This document shows, one piece after another, positions 38,001 to 46,489 of a DNA stretch of 64,000 bases (positions are counted from its first letter, which is position 1; every line of letters starts with the position of its first letter). Made by a program: the position numbers and the translations under genes. Source of the stretch: Limnomonas spitsbergensis (Eukaryota; Chlorophyta; Chlorophyceae; Chlamydomonadales); the NCBI GenBank assembly GCA_037349105.1, contig JAYJMM010000123.1, positions 5,890,001 to 5,954,000 on the forward strand. Direction: 5' to 3'. The notes beneath the pieces were generated by a model. The model saw nothing but the letters and a program-made list of their open reading frames with translations. It ran no database searches and was not told the origin of the DNA.

Positions 38001-41000
38001 CCAGGCAGGCCCAACATGCACAGCAGGCCAGACAGGCCCAACATGCGTGGCAGGCCAGGCAGGCCCAACATGCACAGCAGGCCAGGCAGGCCCAACATGC
38101 GTGGCAGGCCAGGCAGGCCCAACATGCGTGACATGCCAGGCAGGCCCAACATGCACAGCAGGCCAGACAGGCCCAACATGCGTGGCAGGCCAGACAGGCC
38201 CAACATGCGTGGCAGGCCAGGCAGGCCCAACATGCACAGCAGGCCAGGCAGGCCCAACATGCTCAGCAGGCCAGACAGGCCCAACATGCGTGGCAGGCCA
38301 GGCAGGCCCAACATGCACAGCAGGCCAGACAGGCCCAACATGCGTGGCAGGCCAGGCAGGCCCAACATGCACAGCAGGCCAGACAGGCCCAACATGCACA
38401 GCAGGCCAGGCAGGCCCAACATGCACAGCAGGCCAGGCAGGCCCAACATGCGTGGCGGGCCAGGCAGGCCCAACATGCGTGGCAGGCCAGGCAGGCCCAA
38501 CATGCGTGGCAGGCCAGACAGGCCCAACATGCACAGCAGGCCAGACAGGCCCAACATGCACAGCAGGCCAGACAGGCCCAACATGCACAGCAGGCCAGGC
38601 TGGCCCAACATGCACAGCAGGCCAGGCAGGCCCAACATGCACAGCAGGCCAGGCAGGCCGAACATGCGTGGCAGGCCAGGCAGGGAAGCACACCGTGTCA
38701 GTGATGCCTCGCAGGACTGCATGAGAAAGTCCGAAACATGCGCGGCAGGTCTGAGCATGCACGCAGCAGGCCCGATGTTGTGTGGCACGCAGCAGGCCCG
38801 ATGTTGTGTGGCACGCAGCAGGCCCGATGTTGTGTGGCAGGCACGAGCTTGCACGCAGCTGGCCCGTTATTATGTGGCAGGCCCGCACGCAGCAGGCCCG
38901 ATGTTGTATGGCACGCAGCAGGCCCGATGTTGTGTGGCACGCAGCAGGCCCGATGTTGTGTGGCAGGCACGAGCTTGCACGCAGCTGGCCCGTTATTATG
39001 TGGCAGGCCCGTCGTGCACGCGGCAGGCCCGATATTGTGTGACAGGGAATTGCGCTCTGTTCGCCACTCCTTGGAAGGCAGGCCTGCCGCGCACAACCCG
39101 GCCATGTGCAGGTAGTACGACACAAACCCCGACTTATTTTAAAAGCTGTACAAGGCTGTACAGAGCTGTACAAAATCTGACCATGAATATCTAAGGACCG
39201 GCAACTCTGCATAAGTTTTCACCTTGTATCAAACCGGTTTTATGTATATTTATATGACATTATATTTAAAAAATTCGAAATTAACGCTACCTTACATTAG
39301 GTGCCGAAAAAACGTATATAAGGTACCGCTGCCGTACCTCAACGCCCACGCCGTACCTCAACCCCATCCCAAGGGTCAACTGCCGTTGTTGGGGACTCGT
39401 CCGACCCCCTAAGTGTCAGGCCCCTTCCTTAGAGGCTTGGATTGAGGAAGACATCCGCTTGGCTGTAGCACCTGAAACTGCCCCATGCATGTGTGCCCTA
39501 TGCATGCCTGCCCCATGCATGCGTGCCCCATGCATGTGTGCCCCATGCATGCGTGCCCCATGCATGTGTGCCCCATGCATGCGTGCCCCATGCATGCGTG
39601 CCCCATGCATGCGTGCCCCATGCATGCGTGCCCATGCATGCGTGCCCCATGCATGCGTGCCCCATGCATGTGTGCCCCATGCATGCGTGCCCCATGCATG
39701 TGTGCCCCATGCATGTGTTCCCCCTGCATGTGTGCCCCATGCATGTGTGTCCCATGCATGTGTGTCCCATGCATGTGTGCCCCATGCATGTGTGCCCCAT
39801 GCATGTGTGTCCCATGCATGTGTGCCCCATGCATGTGTGTCCCATGCATGTGTGCCCCATGCATGTGTGTCCCATGCATGTGTGCCCCATGCATGCCTGC
39901 CCCATGCATGTGTGTCCCATGCATGTGTGCCCCATGCATGTGTGTCCCATGCATGTGTGTCCCATGCATGTGTGTCCCGTGCATGTGTGTCCCATGCATG
40001 TGTGTCCCATGCATGTGTGTCCCGTGCATGTGTGTCCCATGCATGTGTGTCCCATGCATGTGTGTCCCATGCATGTGTGTCCCATGCATGTGTGTCCCAT
40101 GCATGTGTGTCCCATGCATGTGTGTCCCATGCATGTGTGTCCCATGCATGTGTGTCCCGTGCATGTGTGTCCCATGCATGTGTGTCCCATGCATGTGTGT
40201 CCCGTGCATGTGTGTCCCATGCATGTGTGTCCTGTGCATGTGTGTCCCATGCATGTGTGTCCCATGCATGTGTGTCCCATGCATGTGTGTCCCATGCATG
40301 TGTGTCCCATGCATGTGTGTCCCATGCATGTGTGTCCCATGCATGTGTGTCCCGTGCATGTGTGTCCCATGCATGTGTGTCCCATGCATGTGTGTCCCAT
40401 GCATGTGTGTCCCATGCATGTGTGTCCCGTGCATGTGTGTCCCATGCATGTGTGTCCCATGCATGTGTGTCCCGTGCATGTGTGTCCCATGCATGTGTGT
40501 CCCGTGCATGTGTGTCCCATGCATGTGTGTCCCATGCATGTGTGTCCCGTGCATGTGTGTCCCATGCATGTGTGTCCCGTGCATGTGTGTCCCATGCATG
40601 TGTGTCCCATGCATGTGTGTCCCGTGCATGTGTGTCCCATGCATGTGTGTCCCGTGCATGTGTGTCCCATGCATGTGTGTCCCATGCATTATATGTGTGT
40701 TGCCTAGCTGGGCTTATAAACATTTTTTGCAAAACCCTGAGCCCTTAAACCGTTAGCCCCAAACCCGGAACTGTATGTACCCCTGAGGCTCACCGTCTGC
40801 TGTGTGTTTGGACTGAGGCCCTTGCCAGCGGGCCTGTCCCTGCTGGATTGAAAAACGACTTCAAAAACTTGAAAACAAACTTAAACCTTAAACCCTAACC
40901 CCTGACTCCCTGGGTGCACTATCTGCTGTGTGGTTGCTCCCCATCAGGTGGAAACCAGCGTGTTTGGAATCAGGCCCCTGCCAGCGGGCCTGTCCCCGCG

Positions 41001-44000
41001 TGGCGCCGCCGCGGCCAGCCTGCTTCAGCCGGGCACCGGGCATCTGGTGGTGCCCTGTGAGAACGCAGAGCTGCAGTTTTTTGACACGGTCCACGACCGC
41101 CACATCGCCCTCATCAAGGTGTGCATATGTGTGTGTGGTGGGGGGTGGTGTACTCTGCTTTTGTGTGTGTGGGGGGGGGGTAATCTGCTTTTGTGTGTGT
41201 GTGGTGTGGGGGGGGTAATCTGCTTTTGTGTGTGTGGGGGTACTCTGCTTCTGTGCTTGGGAGCTTCACCTCCTGACTCTGTGCTTGGCCTTATGTAACG
41301 ATCCTAATGCCCCAGGATGGTTGCACCTAGTCCTTCACAATTGTTGTTGTTTATGGTTTAGGACTTAAGGGGTCCATTTAGTTACACCTTCTTCCCTCAT
41401 ATTTAGTGTAATTAAAGGGTGGGGGGCTCCATTCAGTTACACCCCCCCCTGATGATGAGTGTAATTCAAGGGTGGGGGGTCCATTCAGCGACACCTGTTG
41501 CCCTCATAACGAGTGCAATTATAAACCCTAGACCCTTGGCTGCAGATCATGAAGCTGAACCCTAGACCCCTCACTGCAGGTCATCAACCGCAACACTGTC
41601 TCCATGCAAGAGAAGGGGCAGTCGTCCCAGGCCCCCGGCTACGCCGCGCCCGCACAGCCCTTTGTCTCCCATGCTGCCTTCACGTCCAGCGGCTCAGGCC
41701 TCATCACAGTGGACGTGCGGCCAGATGCAGGTGAGGGTGGCCGCGGTGCAGCTTTTTTGCGTTGCTGCTGTGTTATGAGGGGGGGGAAGCTGTAAGGCTC
41801 TGTCATGCGACACGCTTTCAAGCCCTTGGGCTCTCTTCAGAGAGTTAACTCAAGATCTGAGACCGCCCCCCCCTCCCCCTGCACCCTCATATCGTCACGT
41901 TGAACTTTCATGTGGCACCAGGTATGGATATTGACAGATGTATGAATACGTAAATGATCCAAACTCGTCGTAAATGATCCATACGCGTCGTAAATGATCC
42001 AAACGCGTCGTAAATGATCCAAACGCGTCGTAAGTGATCCAAACGCATCGCATCGGGCTCTTACGGCGTCTGGGAGAGCTTCTTAAAGTCCAGGCCATGG
42101 TCACGACTTATATTCATGTTACTCTAATTCAAAGCCGTACTGCCCTTACCGTATCCGACACTCATGTTGCACTCGTGTTCAACGTGCATTACCCTTACCG
42201 TGCATCACCTCATATTTCCCGTACAATCTTATTTCACTCATTTTACTCTCATATTCCGCTATTACTCTCACATACTACTCTCACACATTACGCTCTGTCA
42301 GGCCCTTACGGCTCCTCAGAAAGCTGCCTCAAGTTCTGGGACCTGGCCAATGCCACGACGCGCACGGGCCTCGAGGCACCCTTCACCCTGAACACACGCG
42401 TGGACGACCCGCACGGCGGCGGCGGCCACGTCAGCAGCGTCTGCTGCCACCCCACGGAGGAGGTGGCCGTTACGACAGGGGCCGCGGACTGCGAGTTCCG
42501 CGTGTGGGTCCGCTCGGCTGGGCAGCGCAAGCCGGGCGGGAAGGCGCTAGACCCGACCAGCTGGAGGTGCAGGTAAGGCCGGTGCCTGACCTAAATCCTA
42601 AACCCTAAACTCGACCAGCTGGAGGTGCAGGTAAAGCCGGTGCCTGCCCTAAACCCTCAACCCGACCAGCTGGAGGTGCAGGTATATTCGGTGCCTGGTT
42701 TTTTCCCGGAGGGCGCCTCCGCTACAGTTTGGCTACCACTTCGCCTCTTCAGCCAACTGCCGAGGGGGCCTGGTGCTGCAAGGTACCTGCTGCTGCTGGG
42801 GTCAGCGTCCGCTGGAAAACTGGCAAAGGGCGATTGGCCCAGTGGGGGACGCCCGGCTGCTAAGCCCTCAGACCTTTAGCCTGGAGCCCTGGAACCCTGA
42901 GAACTGAAGCCTGGGACCTGAAACCCTAAGCCTGGAGACCTGAAACCTTACGCCAGGAGACCTCAAAACCTGGGACCTAAAGCCCTAAAACCAAAACCCT
43001 GGGACCTGAAACCCTGGTTTCTCTAACGCCACCACTCTTACCGCTGCAGGTCATTGGGCAGTTACAAGGGCCTGCCAATGACCGCGTCAGCTTTCAGCCC
43101 CGACGGCTCCCTCCTTGCCGTTGCCGCCGGTGGGAAGGTCACACTTTGGGACCCCGACAGCTGTCGCCTAGCTGGCGTGCTCTCCCTGGCTCCGGAGCAT
43201 CAAGCTCTCCGGCTGCCGCTTGCCAGGCTGGCGTTTGTGCCGGGGTCGCCGTATCTCGTCGGCTGCTCCGACGCCTACGTGACCGTTTGGAACCTGCTGA
43301 CCGCGTCGCTGCACTGGGCGTTGGACGTGCCCAACTGCGCGCTGGCGGCGGACCCGGTGCACGCGAGCTTCGCCGTTGTGGTGCCTGGCCTGGCTCCGCC
43401 GGAGCGGGCCCCACGAACGGGCGCGGGGCAGCAGCAGCAGCGGCAGCCGGCAGAGGCCGGAGGGGCCGCCGCTGCGGGAGGGGCCACGGCCGCGCCATCC
43501 TCCTCAAACGCGGAGACTGGAGCGGGCTCTTCCGCTGCAGCCGCTGGCCGGCCCGCGACGTCTCAGCAGCACTGGCAGCCCGCTGCACAACGCAGCAGTC
43601 ACGTGTTGGTGTTCGACCCGCGCCGGGCGACGCCTAGCTACCACTGCGTATGCCCGGGAACGGTTGTGCCGGCGCTGCTGTACGTCTCCCCGGGAATGCC
43701 GCAGTACGCCGAGGCCCGCTCGGGCCTGCCTGCGAACGTCAGCCCGCTCATGGTGCTGACGGAGGGCCGCGCATGCACGTACGTGATCTCTGATAAGCTC
43801 CCGTCTCAGGCTGCTGCGGGGCCTGCCAAAAGCGCGCCTTTGATCCCGGAGGGCGTGTCCGCCTTCGAGGCTGCCTTCGGCCCTGCTGCGGTGGCGGCGC
43901 CCGCCGGGAGCGCACACGCTGGCGGCGTCGACACGGCCATGGACCTGGACCCGGCGCACCCTCGGTGGAGGCAGCTGTTCGACGCACCCTCGCACGCGCT

Positions 44001-44055
44001 GCCCACGCCCTCGGCACTGGCGCTCTCGTTCCTTAAGCTGGTCACTGCAGATTAG
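29089..44055 (+). CDS. WDR75: WDR75/UTP17 homologue, WD40 protein of the small-subunit processome, complete
   Basis: Exons: 29089-29274, 29835-29933, 34328-34603, 35637-35759, 36447-36619, 37165-37273, 40948-41118, 41580-41730, 42302-42572, 43050-44055. All are GT-AG and in phase, giving 854 codons plus stop; animal WDR75 is about 830. Recognisable WDR75 landmarks in order: DGTIKLWDY (residues 69-77), DASGRIQIWRNF (about 202-213), FSGGREGVLVMW, FLPRLGGPLTALLLSP, GSYKGLPMTASAFSPDGSLL and the C-terminal DAPSHALPTPSALALSF. The protein forms paired beta-propellers; the family works in the t-UTP subcomplex in the nucleolus, in pre-rRNA transcription and early 18S processing. An Ala/Gly/Gln/Ser-rich insertion within 43420-43570 interrupts the last propeller and is lineage-specific. 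The start at 29089 is the first ATG of an open exon beginning MATCGGQLSRGVVFS. Confidence 0.93.
29275..29834 (+). other. WDR75 intron 1
   Basis: A (CA)n tract lies at about 29378-29396, with CCCTCC-rich text around it. Two related ~150-bp halves (near 29520-29600 and 29700-29780, sharing GCATCCCC..CTCAGCTGAA-like words) suggest a partial duplication. No exon is seen. Confidence 0.5.
29934..31935 (+). repeat. ~24-bp donor-site array, about 80 units
   Basis: Exon 2 of WDR75 ends GGGGCATG|GTGAGGGAGG. The next 2 kb are imperfect repeats of GGGCATG(G/A)TGAGGGAGGAGG, so the splice donor with its exon flank is the repeat unit. About half of the units keep ATG|GTGAGG; in the rest GTGAGG has become ATGAGG. 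The array is almost pure purine plus T on the coding strand. Very long Pro/Ser-rich open frames on the minus strand are artefacts. Confidence 0.95.
32400..33180 (+). repeat. ~108-bp repeat, four to five units, GT-rich
   Basis: Units contain GGTATGGAGAGAGGGTGGGG, a purine-rich GAGGAGGAGACGTG word, ATATACC(C/T)GTGGCATGCGAG and a GTGTGTGTATGTACGTGTG stretch. Diverged units continue to about 33170. It lies in WDR75 intron 2. Confidence 0.8.
33480..34200 (+). repeat. ~59-bp array with an acceptor-like core, about 12 units
   Basis: Each unit has a C-run of 8-13, CGCCTCCTATCCGCTCCCC, then TCGTATGCAGGAGTGTACCC. A polypyrimidine tract followed by TATGCAG|G makes each unit resemble a 3' splice site. 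The array ends about 130 bp before the true acceptor CGCCCGCAG|GTGATAAGC at 34327/34328. Unit length changes with the C-run. Confidence 0.9.
34604..35160 (+). repeat. Duplicated exon end followed by a 32-bp array
   Basis: After exon 34328-34603 (ending AAGCCGTACACG) the exon end and intron start are repeated once near 34650-34690. Then about 15 units of CTCTCTCCGGTGTAGGG plus TTTAGGGTTGGTGGT follow. The unit resembles the start of the intron (GTAGGGTGTAGG..TTGGTGGTCTCTCTC), so it looks seeded at the donor. Confidence 0.85.
35160..35636 (+). other. WDR75 intron with an AT-rich island
   Basis: Near 35370-35500 the sequence becomes AT-rich with TATATTTATATATATAATAA and repeats of TATGCACTA; otherwise no feature is seen. 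Confidence 0.4.
35760..36446 (+). other. WDR75 intron, AT-rich
   Basis: A ~55-bp duplication (GGGAACC(A/C)GGTAT..AAAATAAGTTT) lies near 36040-36140. No transposon or exon was recognised. Confidence 0.4.
36620..37164 (+). repeat. Acceptor-plus-exon-start copies before WDR75 exon 37165-37273
   Basis: Three copies of CAGACTGGGAGGT and the following ~45 nt (coding LGGPLTALLLSP in the real exon) occur near 36912, 37028 and 37095, before the true acceptor at 37164/37165. A weaker copy lies near 36815. Each ends in CCCACGAACCCTG where the real exon continues CCCACGGATCCCG. ACCCTGAACCC-type filler separates them. Confidence 0.85.
37274..39110 (+). repeat. 27-bp array (~50 units) and related GCAGGCCCGATGTTGTG repeats
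   Basis: From the donor ATGAAG|GTGAGCAGGGG, units such as AGGCCCAACATGCGTGGC plus AGGCCAGGC run to 38690 in two alternating variants (ATGCGTGGC and ATGCACAGC). Then ~25-bp units (GCAGGCCCGATGTTGTGTGG) run to about 39050. The 27-bp unit keeps frames open on both strands; the resulting frames of 450-650 codons are not genes. Confidence 0.93.
39479..40690 (+). repeat. 15-bp array, CCCATGCATGTGTGT, about 80 units
   Basis: Units contain the palindrome ATGCAT. The left end is mostly CCCCATGCATGCGTG, the middle alternates GCC and TCC forms, and the right half is almost only CCCATGCATGTGTGT with interspersed CCCGTGCATG variants. The unit is divisible by three, so several frames are open for 400 codons on both strands; none is a gene. 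Confidence 0.95.
41119..41579 (+). other. WDR75 intron with GTGTGTGTGGGGG units and an acceptor copy
   Basis: TAATCTGCTTTTGTGTGTGT units occur at 41150-41245, and a ~50-bp GGGGGG(C/T)TCCATTCAG repeat at 41360-41500. Near 41540-41550 TGGCTGCAGATCAT mimics the true acceptor ACTGCAG|GTCATC at 41579. Confidence 0.55.
41731..42301 (+). repeat. WDR75 intron with TAAATGATCCAAACGCGTCG units
   Basis: Five or six 20-bp units, some imperfect, lie at 41950-42050. The rest contains TTACTCTCATATTC-type text and no exon. Confidence 0.65.
42573..43049 (+). repeat. Two duplicated donor edges of WDR75 exon 42302-42572
   Basis: The exon end GACCAGCTGGAGGTGCAG with donor GTAAGG at 42573 is repeated near 42612 (GTAAAG) and 42664 (GTATAT), each followed by CGGTGCCTG. 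Further on are CTGGGACCTGAAACCCT-type short repeats. Confidence 0.85.
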
Positions 44056-44619
44056 AAACCACTTCAGTTTGAAGTCCCAGCGGCAGAGCGCAACTGGCGA
44101 ACATATTTGGTTCCAGGGAAGGGGATAAACTACGCCTTGGAGGGCGTGCGAGCTGTGCGGCTGTTTTGCATACAGGCCTATATCCCTGTTGGGCTGGGTT
44201 ACCCAGTTCGGCCACCGTACCGCTAACCAAGTTGAAGCACCGCATCGTACTGTTTGGCCGTACCGTATTTCCGTACTGGTTTATATCCTGCTGTCGGGTG
44301 TGTGCTGGGTGCTTGGATCTGTTTCCTTTCGGGAAGCGTGACAAGGGGGGTCGATTCGACATTCGATGGGTTACAAGTCCACTTCGATCGGATACAAGGG
44401 ATACTCCGGAATGGTTCCTATTGATGTCACATGATATTCGAAGATGTACTGCGCTCCAAGAACTCGTCGAAAAGTGGGTCAGCAGGGTCAGGCCCGAGGA
44501 ACATCAGCCGTATTTTGCGAGTTTTAAGGGGTGGCGTACCTCCCCTTAAAGGCTTGGATGAATCAGCTTACCTGAGAACTGGGGTCGTTGAATTGTAAGT
44601 CCAACGAATTGGCTGGAAA

Positions 44620-44674
44620 TAGACCCAGTCAGTTCGTTGACTGGGTCTAGTGTCCCCGCAGTCAACGAACTGAC
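44620..44674. other. Nested inverted repeats
   Basis: TAGACCCAGTCA and TGACTGGGTCTA form a perfect 12-bp stem with a 6-nt loop (44620-44649). Overlapping it, GTCAGTTCGTTGAC (44629-44642) is the reverse complement of GTCAACGAACTGAC (44661-44674). The two stems are mutually exclusive. Confidence 0.75.
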
Positions 44675-44981
44675 ACCTCGACACCTCTGTGTCAGATGAT
44701 ACTAGCGTATTAGCGTCAGTTGCGTATAGCCTTCTTTTCCGGTTCCGGGATTTCCGACTTTCCGGGAATACCGGGACTTTGACAGCAGTTAGAATAGCCT
44801 CGGACACGCTCCCTATGCGTTGGCAAAAGGGAGGTGCCCTAACGTCATACCTCTCTGAACAAAGAGCTTGCCGTCACATCCCGGCCGCCCCTCATCTCCA
44901 GTCACTTAATTCATCAAGAAGACAATCCTATTGCGTACCGAAGTCAATAACGTTACACCTCTGGGCCCGCTCAAAGCTCGG

Positions 44982-46021
44982 CCGCGTGGGCGCCCAACTG
45001 TTCAGAAGGGAGTAAAGAAGGAACCAAACGGAAGAGAGGGGGAAAGGAACAAAAGGAGAGGCCGGTGTTGTGAACAGACAAAAGATTCCGCAATGCCTTT
45101 CCGCAACCAACGTACCTCGCCAAAGTCGAGCAAGAAGTGAAATGAAGAGGTAGGTAGCATCAACGGAAACTCCGAACTCGCACATCACACGTGCGCACCT
45201 TGGAGTTTCCAGGTGGATACTCAGTGGTGGAAGCGGATCAGCAGTGGGCTACATGCGGAATGTAGCTAGGACTCACGTGCCCAAAGAAGTACCCAAGTAC
45301 GTATTTGCTGAACGCCTCCCCTAGCCTCGGCGACGCGTCAGCAAGAAGAGCTAGTGTAGAGCCTCCTCCGACAAAGGATAGCGAAGCTAGAAGTGGCAAT
45401 TCTAGGGGCAAAGACAACATAAGCTTACCGGTGAACTTAAGGGCGTGCCGGGCTCTAATCCTAAACCCTGAACCCATGGGCCATGGTTGTGCCACGGACT
45501 GCAATCATGGTAGCACATGCGGCTATACTTGTGCCGTGTCAAGTTGTATCATGCTCCCTTAAGCAGTACAACCTGTGCCGTATTGTGCTACCTTCGATAT
45601 AACGGTAGCCTGAGTCAATTGTTCGGTCCCTGGATTCATTGATAGGTTCTGCTCAGATGTCAATGACTTACCACCTCTGTGCCATGCTGAAGTGGGCGCC
45701 CGACTGCTTTGTCAAGAGGATCAGGTCTGCAGGTTTAAAACGGTGCATACCCGCTGGGCCCTGATGAATGCTTCGCCGCGTGGGGCTGGTAGGGAATGGC
45801 CAAGCTCGATTCCAGCTATCATGCACAACCAGGACCCTGCTGCTCATGTGTTTAAATCGCTGCGTACCCGCTGGGCCATGCTGAACGCTAGGCCGCATGG
45901 GGCTGGTGTGAAACCCTGCTCAGATGTGTATCACGTTTCTCGTGTTGCTGAATAGTAGCTCAATGAAGCTGCCTCAATGAAATGCGTAGGCGCCCAACGA
46001 AACAGTTGGGCGCCCACGCGG
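44982..46021. mobile_element. Possible non-autonomous element bounded by a 21-bp inverted repeat
   Basis: A perfect 21-bp inverted repeat starting CCGCGTGGGCGCCCAACTG lies at 44982-45002 and, inverted, at 46001-46021. A partial copy (GTGGGCGCCCGACTGC) is at 45692-45707, and GGCGCCCAAC/GTTGGGCGCC makes a hairpin at 45989-46014. No transposase frame and no clear target-site duplication were seen, so a transposon origin is only a possibility. Confidence 0.3.
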
Positions 46022-46489
46022 TTGAGCCTTTTCGAGCAAGGATAGCATGTAGGTTTTGTCACCGCCGTTAATATTTACAGCTTGAACTGCCCTGAATGCC
46101 GGCCTTTTACTTCGCAACGCATCTGTCGCACTGGCAGCCCTGATCGAACGAAGGGTCCGGCTTAACCGAACACAGGGCGAGCTAAAAGCAGGAAAGGCCC
46201 CTTTGCAGGAGAATCTGAGTCCCCCCCCCTACCCCCCCCGCTAGAATGACTGATGTAGGCGCCGCGTGAGGGGGGCGGCAGAAGCCCCCCCTCACACGAC
46301 GCCCACTCACATGTCCAACGGAATTCCACACCGAACCTTCAAGTTAAGAGGTTACACCAAGGTCTACCCTCCAAACCCTCCTGGTTTCCAAGGCTCGTTT
46401 GGAAACCAAGTATAAAATGCATCAGTGCTAGTCTGTGGCGCTCATCACTTCATCTGATAGGCAGACATCGGTGCTCGTCGCTCCATCTT

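Larger units (their letters stand above)
44056..46489. other. Intergenic region between convergent WDR75 and channel genes
   Basis: About 2.4 kb with balanced composition, few tandem repeats and no credible exon. It holds nested hairpins (44620-44674), a separated 21-bp inverted repeat (44982-45002 and 46001-46021) and a diverged direct duplication of about 120 bp (near 45730-45790 and 45850-45910, sharing ACCCGCTGGGCC and GGGGCTGGT). It may contain the remains of a transposable element. Confidence 0.5.

Noticed and set aside
37254..39212. Open frames of 450-650 codons on both strands
   Set aside because: They come from the 27-bp repeat, which keeps all frames open; phase-matched WDR75 exons flank the array as an intron.
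39409..40756. Six overlapping His/Met/Cys-rich frames of about 400 codons
   Set aside because: All are translations of one 15-bp repeat; metal-binding-looking compositions (CMGHT, HACVS) are a by-product.
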